64,000 bases of DNA from Escarpia spicata (Eukaryota; Annelida; Polychaeta; Sabellida; Siboglinidae): positions 37,519,809 through 37,583,808 of the forward strand of contig OZ023214.1 in NCBI GenBank assembly GCA_963995525.1, given 5' to 3'. Under the pieces are notes generated by a model, which saw nothing but the letters and a program-made list of their open reading frames with translations, was not told the DNA's origin and searched no databases. Positions 28,701 through 40,700 of the stretch are shown piece by piece (positions within the stretch are counted from its first letter, which is position 1; every line of letters starts with the position of its first letter). A program made the translations under genes and the position numbers.

Positions 28701-31700
28701 TTATTTTAAACACTTCTATCTGATCTCCTCTCAATCTCCTGGTCTCTAGTGTTGTTAAGCCGCATTTTTTAGGCATATTGCTGTAGCTGCTGCGTCCCTA
28801 TGGAACACTTTAAAGAGTGTTGTTAAAACCTGTGACACTCTCGCCAGCTTCAAATGTCATCTGAAGACACATTTCTTTTGTGTTTCATATTAGTGCCACT
28901 CTACATGAACACTGCCCTCTACTAAAACCAATTTTAATTAGTTATCGTATTCGTATATTGATCCCTCAGTTTTGGTATCATTTTAGTTGCTCTCCTCGGC
29001 ACTCTTTCTAGCATATCTATGTCCTTCCTGCGATACAGCCTCCACGCTGGTATACAATATTCTAAATGATGCCACACTATTGCTTTGTACAGCGGTATTA
29101 TTAGTTCTTTTTCCTTATACACTATATTTTGCCTAATTAATCCAAGGATTTCATTTCCCTTTGAAGATGCAATTCCGCACTGCTCTGAAACCTTCATATC
29201 AGCACTAATGGTTAACCCTAAGTCCTTTTCTTTTACAGTAGTACTTAGTACACTACCCCCATTGTATATTCTACTTCTTCGGTCCCATGTCCTGCGTGGA
29301 GGCATTTATATTTCCCAAAACTGAAGAGCATTTGCCACTTTTCAGACCATTTGATCAACTTGTCAAGATCATCTTGTAAACGTTGTCTATCTCCATCACT
29401 TTTAATCCTTCTAAACACTTTTGTATCATCCACAAATTTCAACACTTTGCTTGTTATTTCATCATCCAAATCGTTGATATATATTAAGAATAATATAAGT
29501 CCTAGTACTGATTCCTGTGGTACCCCACTCAATACCGATTTCCAGTTTGAAGCCTCCCCATCAACTACTACTTTGTCGAAAGCTTTTTGAAAAGGCTATC
29601 CTTCATAGCCCTTATTTTCTTAGTTACCATTTCCGGGGTTACAATTAATTGTCCTAAATAGTCTGAATCTACCCCCTTGAACTTAGTCTCTGGTACTGGC
29701 AGTGAACTAATATCTTCCCTGGTAAACACCAAACTAAAATACTCATTCAGGTCTTCTGCCATTAAGAATCCCTCTGATATTATATTTCTAGCAATATCTT
29801 CTAGAGGACCGACCTTATCTTGAACTTTCTGTTTGCTTCGAACATACGCATAAAAACTCTTGCTGTCCTGTTTTATATTACTAGCTAATTGTTGTTCATA
29901 GCTTCTCTTTGAATTTCTAATTTCAGCTGTAGCTTGGTTAAGTGCTTCTTTATAACTGTTGTAATCTTCATCATTTCCAGTACATTTATATGACTACCAC
30001 ATCATTTGTTTATACTTAATTTTTCTAATGACTTGTTTCGATAAGTGTTTCTTTTTGGACTGTTTCCCTTGTTTTTTGAAGGGTACACATTTATCGACTA
30101 TGCATTTAATTTCACTCTTTAATATATTCCAGCATTCTGTTGCTGTCTTATTTTTCAGTGTGTTATTCCAGTCTATCTTTGCTAAATATTTCCTCATGTC
30201 CTTATACCTTCCTTTGTGGAAATTTCTCCTACACTGCTTTTTACTATTCCTTTCTGATTTTACTTTGATGGTAAAATGTATCTGGTTGTGATCACTATTC
30301 CCCAATGGCTCACATATCTTGACATTGTCAACTAATTCATTCTGTGAGGACAAAACTATGTCTAACACATTCTCACCCCTGGTTGGTTCTAGTACATGTT
30401 GAGAAAGGAAAGTATCTTGAACTAAAACTAAAAACTTGTGGTCCTCACTCCCCATACTCTGTAGAGATTTCCATTGTATATGCCCTTGACTAAAATCCTC
30501 CATAATAACAGAGTCCCATTTGCTTACTTCCCTTATAGCTTTTTGTATTTTTTCATTCTCTTCTATGCTTATGTCTGGACTTCGATAAACTAACCCAACT
30601 GTTAACGTTAAGTTTCCTGTAACTATTTTACACCAAACAGCTTCTTCGCAATCTGCTTCTCTTTCTAATTGTATTTCATAAGCCTGGATAGATTCTTTAA
30701 TATATAAAATAATTCCACCTCCCTTTCTTCATATTCTATCTTTCCTAAACATTACATATCCTGTCAGTCCCAATTCGGCATCTGATATATCGGTGGTGGT
30801 CCAGGATTCTGTTATACCTATTATATGAGGGTCAATAGCTTCTACCATAATGATTAGTTCATTTCTTTTGTTTACTGTACTCCTTGCATTTAAACAAACA
30901 CTTTATTTCCAGCTTCAGAAGTGTTTTCCAGACTGTTCTTTGCCGATTTATTTGTGCTGTCTGTATCTATACCTCCAGTTTCAGGCTTTTCTGTGAGTCC
31001 CCCCTGCGAATCTAGTTTAAATAGATGCAACCTGTCCCACTGTCAACAGATCGCAGCAGGTTCTCTGAGAAAACTGCTGCCCCCTTTCCACTAAGATGAA
31101 GGCCATCTCTCATGTACATATCTTCCACATTTTGCTCTTTAAAATTGGATTTGCTCCTTAACAATGTTCTTATATACTGTGACGTTTCACTGGTAAATAG
31201 TGTTCTGATCTGCTTCACTATCCTGAATCATCATCTCAAGTGAAGTGTGATATTTATCAGCGGAGGTCTGCTGAACCAGATGTACTTTGTCCCACTTGAG
31301 GTCTTGAGGGCTCATCTTCACAGAGCAGTTCTAGGAATTTTGCCCTAGCAGCCTCTACTATAGCTGTCTTTACTATTTGAATGTTTTGTATTCAATTCAA
31401 AAGTTTTATGGGTACAACATGCAAATTGCGAATTATGTTTTGGGCTTAAGAAATGTAATTTGGCAGTGTAACGTCAACATATTTTGATCTAGTATTAAAG
31501 GTAGGTGGTCTGTTCCTCTACTGTGTTGAACATGGGAAAATGGGACATCGTTGGGCATTGCAGTTAACTCAGCCCGACTCGGCTGTATTGCCAATAAAGC
31601 TTGTTTTAAAACTGGATGTTTTGTTTACTATTTGAACATTCTCCGAGGGCGTACCTTCCAAATTGCTAAAGTTGTTACAGGGATATTAAACACAATTTGG

Positions 31701-34700
31701 TGGGCAGTAAACCTTCACATATTTAATATATAGTCTTGAGAACATTATATTAATTGATAAATGAAAAACTAGGAACAGACCGCCTCCTTTTAAAACATTA
31801 TATTAAAAAGTGAGTAACAGACAGCCTCGGTTTAAGAGATGTTGTTTATAGACAAGCCGTTCCCTAGCTGGATTTCTAATTGAACAGATCAATCATTCAC
31901 GCTGACCAGTGTTGTCCTTTGGGCTGTTGTGAAAGAGATAACCTAATTCTAAGGCACGTAATGACGTCACTGAGAAGAGTTAACTCACTGGCACTAAATA
32001 TATTTGCTACACAATGGTAACTACGTTAGATCTGCCATTGAGCAGCATCAATACACTAGCAGAGAAATGACGAGGAACTGGTCATTGTACAATATGTGTA
32101 CACACGTTCCAAGTGGCCCAAAGAAATAATGAGAGATCCCCCATATGGCTAAATGACTAAATAGGGGGATATCTCCTGCCATATCGGGAGATTTGTACAT
32201 GACATAAGGGGCATGTATATTTAAACACCATAGGATATGCAGAAGATAATAAACCCCTCCTGCAGTAATAAAATCAACTGTGTCTACATTACCATGATTT
32301 ATATAAATGAATAAAGCATTTGTTATTGTGTAGGACTCTTGCATAGAGCTATGCAAAAAAACAACTACTGTTAACGAACATTTGAATAGGTCAGTGTTTA
32401 ATTGAAAATTGTACTTCTCACTACCCGGACTGGTTTTTGCTGTAAAAACATGGCACCAACATTGGTGACTGTATCCCTCGTGACTCGGAGATCAATGTTA
32501 ATGTTGGTCTCATCTCAATTTGGGACGTAAAAGAACCACTCAGGACGACATGCACCCTGGCAGTGACCCTCAGTGCCAGCATAGAAAGGTTGGCTTGGCG
32601 ACTATGTTCTGGAAAAGGCTGACTAGTTGACTGAGACCTGATCAGACCATTACATTGCAACCGCAATATATACAGACTGGTCAGTCAATAGAACGTTGCC
32701 GAGTGCTGGAAACAATTAGAACTAGCCACTGAGCTAGGATTTTTTGAGGATAATGGAGCTAAAGAAGTTATTGTTGTTAGTAGTAGAATTATTATATAAA
32801 TATGTAAATAACTACTGTGGATAACACAATAACAGCCCGAGCCCAGATGCTTTTAAAATGCAGTGAAAACGTTTTCGCGGGATGGTGATTTTTTTGTAAG
32901 AAACAACTAGAATTAGGTAGTGAGAGTTTGTTGACGACAATCGTTGACCTGTTGCAGATTACGAGTCGGAGATGGATATGTCCTACGATGACTACATCAA
33001 CCTGGATGACTATGGCTTCGGGGAGGATACCGTGGAGACTGACGTCCACCTCTACGTGTACCCGATCTTCCTCGTATTCGGTGGCCTCGGCAACATCCTC
33101 TCTGTCGTACTGCTGCGACAGTTCATCCACCGAAGCATCTCCACCTGTGTCTACCTCATCGTCATCAGCATTCTCGATTTTCTCGTTCTTCTCATCCGCT
33201 GCGGCAATGATTGGCTGCGAGCTGCAACGACCTACGACCTCTCACAGCATCTCATGGTCTATTCGGACATCATCTGTAAAGTCTATCCATTCGTTTTTAA
33301 CGTCGCGTTGCACTGCTCAAAATGGCTGCTTGTTGCCATGGCAATCGAGGGTGCCGTAGCGACGGCGTGTCCGGTGCGCGTCGCCACGGCGTGTACCCTG
33401 GCACGGGCCAAAGCCGCAATATTGCTATTGGCGGTGTTGCTGATCTGCGTCAATATGCATTATTTCTGGTCGTACGAACTGGTTGAGATAAACGACTACG
33501 GCATATGTGTGAAAACCTGCACGTTCACAATGTATGGCCATTACGCCAGCGAGATGTTTGTCGAGAACGTCTTTCCCGTGATTAACCTGCTTCTGAATGA
33601 TATCCTTCCAGAAGTGTTCATCCTTGCGTGCGTTGTGATAATGGCGGTCAATGTCGCGAAAGGGCATCACCGTGGCGACAAAAAACTGCGGGAATGGCAG
33701 GCGAAATACCTCCTCGATCCTGAGTCGCTCGATCGCCTCAAAGTGACCTTCCTAGTGATATCGCTGTGTTACGTAATCTTCATGTTACCCACGTTCGCCT
33801 TCACTCTCTTCCTACAGCTGGTTGAGAAGCCAGGATACATTCGGTACACATACGAGTACGACAGGCAGAAGAATCTGGCTTTGCTGATCTGTGCAGTGTC
33901 AGAGAACATCTTTCTTAGTTTCAAGTTCTTTGTTTACCTTGCTACACTGCCCAAGTTCCGCGCCCATCTCAGTCATCTATTTACATTCTGTGTTAGCCAC
34001 AGACACCACACAAACACCATCCCATAATGCAGTGCAGCAAACAAGACAAAACCTATAAACATGCTGCTTCGCTGGTCTGGTATACATACAGAAATGTCGT
34101 CTCCACAGTTTGTATGTGCTTAGACTAATTAAACATATTATTATGTGTTATCTACCATTTATTTTAATATTATGCAAAACAGTTACAGCAACTGACGCAG
34201 GATAGATGTCCCTCAGTATTTATAATGATAAATAAGTCATCATATTTTTCTGTCTGTATATCACAGCTGTCTGCATTTATTGCATGATGAATCAACAAAA
34301 TGCTCAGTTTCAGGTGCAATTTTGTTACGTAAAATGTCCAAGCCGTAAAGAAAGAAGATGGTAAAATATATGAATTAAAATGCCATCCTCAAATGATCAA
34401 AAGAATTGACTTTACTTGTTAGATTGCATAACTTGCAAAAGTTTCAATATCCTTCTGCTATAGTACCTAGAATGGAACATTTGAGTTTTTTGCAGAAGTC
34501 TGACCAAAATCTTATAACAAATAATGTTATTGTTTGATCAATGATTTCACCAAACATGTATGACAAACTGCATAGATGATCTAGCATGTCTGGATAATAG
34601 AAAGGGTTATTTTTTTTAATGACTGAAAAATTTAACTGTGGAGAGATCTTTCAATTATAGAGCATTAAGTAAAGTACAGGTGAGTTCTTATATAGCGCAG

Positions 34701-37700
34701 TACAAAATCTTTAGGACTGATCAAAGCACTTTACACTTTACTCCTTGGCAGACCTGTTCAATCGGAAACCATCTGAACTTCTCTGGGCAGCATTCAGCCA
34801 TGCTGCAATTACTGCATGAAGACTATTCGTATAGAAATATCCACCACTGTCTATAGCCAGGTACTCATTCATTAAAGCTGATTGAACTGAAGCAACTTAG
34901 AGTGAACGAACTTGCCCAATGTTTGACACGGCCGCACAAGATTCAAACCCGAGTTCTCTCGATTGAGAGTCCGTTGCTCTATAAGTGAAGCGCACTCGTG
35001 TCAAGGCTGGGGACGGCTCATTCGCTGTAGCTGCTGCGTCCCTATGGAACACTTTACCGAGTGTTGTTAAAACCTGTGACACTCTCGCCAGCTTCAAATG
35101 TCGTCTGAAGTCACATTTCTTTTGTGTTTCATATTAGTGCCACTCTACATGAACACTGCCCTCTACTAAAACCAATTTTAATTAGTTATCGTATTCGTAT
35201 AATGATTATTCATTATTCCTCACGTAAGCTATTTTATATCAAATGTTTTACTAAATCATTTATTATTATTAATCATACAGATATATATTTATTTATTAGT
35301 ATTATTTTATATAGTTATTGTGTTAGATTGATTAGTATTAATATTATTTAATTTTGATGAATAACTGCTATTTATTTACTTGTTTATTTAGAAATTCTAC
35401 ATTATTCAATATGTATGTATTTATTTATTTTATTCTTTACCACTAATATTTATTTTAAATTAATATCCATATACATATTTATTGCAATTCTACCATTTTT
35501 ACAAGACGTTGCGAAGCGCCACGAACAATACTGGATGTGGCGCTATACCAAATAAAATATATTATTATTTATTATTATTAGCCCACACAGGTGATGCCCT
35601 GATATGTCACCCAGTGAAAGGATTTGACAAGCCACATTGTATTGTATTTGTATTTTTGACTTTAAATTCTCTATAAATCTGTATATTTATTCATTGGTTA
35701 GTCAACCTACGGCAATTCTATCCTGTTCGATCCTCCCCATCTTTTAGACTACTAAATCTACTGCGTTTCATCATAAATACTTGCTTTCTGATTGTAGTAT
35801 TACTATTATACACGTGAAATCCATACAATGATCTTCCTCACACAAAACCCACAATTGCTGAAATAAAGATGAATGATTCAAGACAAAATTATAGACTCAC
35901 AGTCCTCGCGGAACTTTGGCTCAGCATTAGGCGCCACCCTGGCAAACATCTGGATCAGTTCGATAGAGACGGTGTGCTGGTCCCTGTAGATTGGGTCGTC
36001 CATAAATGTTTGGAACTGCATGTGCACCTTGTCCAGGATCTGTGGAAGAAGAGAAGCCATTCTCTATTGCGGATCCATATTTTAAGATTTGCTCTGAAGC
36101 CACTAAGGGATGGTCTTATAAATTCGCAAAATAATTTGTGTGTGTGCTTAGTATTGGCTCAACCCTCCCTCCCCCACTGTAACATGGATTGGATTTGCAA
36201 TGTTTACAAGCTAAGATTCAAAGTAATTGACAACAAATCTTATTTTTGTGTTTACAAAGTTGAACTCATCTTTCAATCTATTTACCGATTGTTATTAGAA
36301 TCTAATATAACATTACAGGTTTACTGTAAATAGCAATGTTTCTTCATGACATGGATATCTGATTTATTTAATACACTAAGATATTTTTAACTTACTGACA
36401 AAGTATTTTAACCTTATCTTTTGTTTAACTGTAACCTTGTTAGTGTCATAAAACATATGTTAACATGGATATGCATTGTGTTTTAGGGGTCTGATTTATT
36501 CATTAAGTAATTACAATAATATGTATCACCCCAAACACAGGGAAAAATTCATAGGCAAAATCACTGTACTTTGGTAGGATCACTGTGTTCGATTACTGGC
36601 TGTGCTACTAGCTAGCATTTAGCACTAAATTTGTATAGAGTCAGGCCACCATCATGAATGAAACATCAGAGCCAAAGTATCCACCATACAAGCATTTCTT
36701 CCAGTATTATTGTAAAGATAAATTCTTATGTGTGTAGTATCCTGTCCTTGCGAATGCTCAGACCTCTTTACAATTTACTCCCTGACAGACCTATTCCATC
36801 AAACATCATCACGACTTCTCTGGGAAGCATTAAGACTACCCGTCCACAAATACCCAACACTGTCTATTGCCAGGTACTCATTCATAGAGTGAACGAACTT
36901 GCCCAAGACTCAAACCGACAGCAGTAGGATTTGAACCCAAATTCTCTCGACTGAGAGTCCAATAATCTAACCACTATGCCACTGTGCCCCATGCTAGAAG
37001 CCCTGGGGTGAAATCAACTCTGTGACTGGATATGAATATATATGCTTAATATCCAGTTTAACCATTACATGTTCTAAAACAGAAACTTACGGCTCGGTCG
37101 GTGGCGGTCTCCATTATTGTTCCAAGGGTGGGAATTGTTGCAATTCTTACCGAGCTGAAAATCAAAGCAGAGGGATGCAACTTTTGACAAGGTAACATAT
37201 TTCATGATTAGACACAACAATTTGTTAAATCCAACAATAGTCACACAATGCTGATATGAACAGCAACATGGTTGCCTTTTATATAAAATATTTGTTCCCT
37301 CGATTTCAAACATACAGTATCTTAAAAGTTCTGAAGCGTTTATTTTAAGAATGTTCATAAACAGCATAACTACACTTCTCTTTTTATGATAAATGTTTTC
37401 TTTTAACTAAATACAATACGTTGACATAAATCTTTTGGTCACCAGAATGTTACATGTTCCATGTATTATAATTAAAATAAACAGAGCTGCAATAAACTAA
37501 TTAATATTACTAAATAAAACATCTGTCAAGTAGGACGATTTAAAATATATATTATGTTTAGTGATTCTATGAACAAAATTATTTATGAAACAAAAATTTC
37601 ATTTTGACACTCGGCATGAATGCTATAGTGACAACATACATTTCTGGGTCGCTAGCCAGGGTGATGAGGGCTGGCACGACTCGCGTGCCAATCAATGTCT

Positions 37701-40700
37701 CCTTTAACCCCCGAACCAACAGCTGCAAACGACAGGTGAATGACAGGTGAACGGTCAGGTAAATGACAGATGATTGGGCAAGTGAATGGTCAGGTAAATG
37801 ACAGATGACTGGGCAGTTGAACAGCAAAATACATCATGTTAGCCATCTGATTGTGACCTTAAAATATTTGTTAGGTTGAAATCTGCATATTTGGTCTTGA
37901 AATTCTGTAAAAATCCACATATTATTGTATATTATTTTCATTGGTTAGTCAGCCTTTACCACCACCACTATTTTCAACGAGTCTCAGTATCTATCAAACT
38001 ACAAAATGTACTAAATCTGCCAAGTTTTACCAGAAATCTACTTATCATTAAAGGTAGCTTGTTATCAAAAACAACAGATTAGTCGATTTTATACTTGTAC
38101 AACAAAAACATACTCTTAACCAGTAACCATGATTTTTCATCAATGTTAAATCTAGAGGAATGTCATATAGCCGTATTCTAAAATCGCCAAAATCTGTATT
38201 GTCAAGGGATTCACCTCAAACATTTTCGCTGAGCTACATCTGACATCTGCGGCAGGATGGACCACACCCTCCCAGAGAACAGTAAGCAACAGTTCGTGGT
38301 AGTCAGGGTTCATACTGAAAGTGAAAGTACTTGCAATGTGAATGTTTTATTAATTTAAGTTATAGGGAAGTGTATAAATTTGTAAATGTATATCATACAC
38401 ATATACACGTTTGCATACACATGTCCACACACATGTACACACATCACACCACACACGCACGCACACACACACGAACATACGTACATACACACATATACAC
38501 ACACACACACAATAAAAATACACAGACATGTGCACACACACATACACGCTCACAGGTTACTAAAAATTTAACCTTGAAGTCTGCAACACAACTAAAGACA
38601 TCAAAACAGCAATTTAAGAAGATATCGCATAACTGAGTAATATAATTAATTCACAAAATTAATTAATTTACTAATATCTATATATTGTATATATACATAT
38701 ACATATGTTTGTGTTGCATTAATAGTAATACTAACACATTTATAATAACATTGGTTAACAGTGGTATAATTTATATATTTAATAAACTGAAAGTGAAACT
38801 GATGGAGGTAGCTATTGTAGCGGTCCAGTTGGGTTACTCACGAGAGCTGGACGAGAGCGGCGGAGAGACTGTGGAGAGGGGCGCGGTGGACGGAGAGTGT
38901 ACAGAGTAGGTCTCGCAGGAACCCACTCAGTTGGCTCTGGTCATCCTCCTGGGGGTCAGAGGCAGTATAGTCTGGTGTCGGACATCGACATTTTATGTTT
39001 TAGACTGATACTGTTAGTATATATACTGATATCATCATATCAGTGTTTACAAACTTTCATGTGAGGGGGGCTGAGGCCAGATGAAAATAACTGTCTGATA
39101 TTGGACATCAACATTCTGAGATGATCTCTTTTGCCTGTATTTACAGATGGATGCTAAAGGACAGTTTCTTAAGTTATTTTAGGACTTATAGGACCACATC
39201 TAAATTTTGATATTTGTATAGCGCTGGTATCCACATAGACTCACAGCACTCTGTTATCAGTTTTGGCAGTAGTTAATACAACTCTTGTATGTTTCTTGTA
39301 GATTTAGATCTTTGGTCTGTCCGTCTACAACAGGTTTTTTCATTTCTATGTGAGGGATCTTCACTTTAGTGGCAAAGATCAGACACAGGGTAACAATGAC
39401 TAGCATTGTCTCTAACAAAACACCAAGAAAACTGGGTTGAATGAATATGCCCAAGTTTTAAATGACAGTTATTCTGTACACAAGGCCAGGAACCCTGGTC
39501 GTCTCAACTGATTATTCAAATCTCTCCAAGGGCTCAGATACTGCGTCCTATAGATCTGCCAGGATAACTGAAACATTACGTACCAAGGCAAACTATGACA
39601 CTATGGAATGACACTAGATGAACAGAGAAATGAACACCATTAGAGTGTCTGGGGTCGGCTTCATGAAGTGTTCTTAAAGTTATGTAATTACATAGCATCC
39701 TTTGTTCGTTTATTTAAAAAAAAACACATAATTTACTAAGACAATCTTAGCGTTAAGAATGTTCTTAGCTGCTTCATGGAACTAGCTCCTGGTGTTTGAT
39801 TTGTTACCTCTCCAAATGCTCCCAGGATGCTGGCCGCATACACAGGCACTGTGCACTTGGTTAGTGCTGTCTGACCATTGGCTACTTTTGCACCTATAAG
39901 GAAACAACAAGGTAAGACACAGTGTATACCACAATGGAATCTGTATGTTTTCGAGCACCCTAAAAAACTGCACAATTATTGTATAACCTTATTCATTATT
40001 GTATAACCTTATTCATTATTGTATAACCTTATTCATTATTGTATAACCCCATTCATTAATGTATAACCTCACCAATAACGTTACTAATGAGACACTATGT
40101 CAGGATTCATTTGTGTTCATAAATATTCAGACAGCATGTCTGGCTGTCTCTGAATTATTTTATAGTACCTTTTGTTTCCAAATAGCTGAAAATGTAATTA
40201 TTTTAGGCGTGCAAGTTCATACACGTATTATGGAATGGTATATACATATACTTACACGTATTAATGATCTTAACTGCTACTGGTGTATGTTTTCTCTATA
40301 CTTAAATGTTACATAGTAAGTGTTGCTATTATTGTAAGTGTGAGTGGGTGAATGGGGTGCTATCGTACAATACCTATTTTCATAGACACCCATGAACATG
40401 AAAATTTACTTGTACATGCGAGTTAATCATAAAACACTGGAAAGCCTAATCACAGTAATAATTTTTTTTAATTACTTTAACCAGAAATGGAAACAATTTT
40501 CTTTGCTTAAACCCTGTTTATCGATACATTCAAACTGTGCATAAATAAACTCACCTAAGTGATCGTCTGGTATGCTGAGAACTACGCTGAACTTTGACTT
40601 GATCTGAATATGAAAAACCCACGCGATACAGTGAATAAATGAAAGTTTGTAATGTCGGAATTCTAACATTAAGTTGAAAGACGATTTCTTGCAAACTCTA

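Larger units (their letters stand above)
5596..35900 (-). other. RELCH intron 23 (30.3 kb)
   Basis: This is bounded by GACT|gtgagt at 35901 and tttcag at 5596, with phases of exons 23 and 24 matching across it. All other RELCH introns are about 4 kb or smaller. It contains an antisense GPCR gene, a 47-bp minisatellite, two CR1-like elements, a Penelope-like element, MITE-like and tRNA-like repeats. Stretches such as 5596-7260, 10771-13904, 15136-16125, 18840-20020 and 32000-32950 hold no feature I could recognise. Confidence 0.9.

Noticed and set aside
38331..38636. Frames on both strands rich in His/Thr or Cys/Val
   Set aside because: They are translations of a compound CA microsatellite in intron 19.
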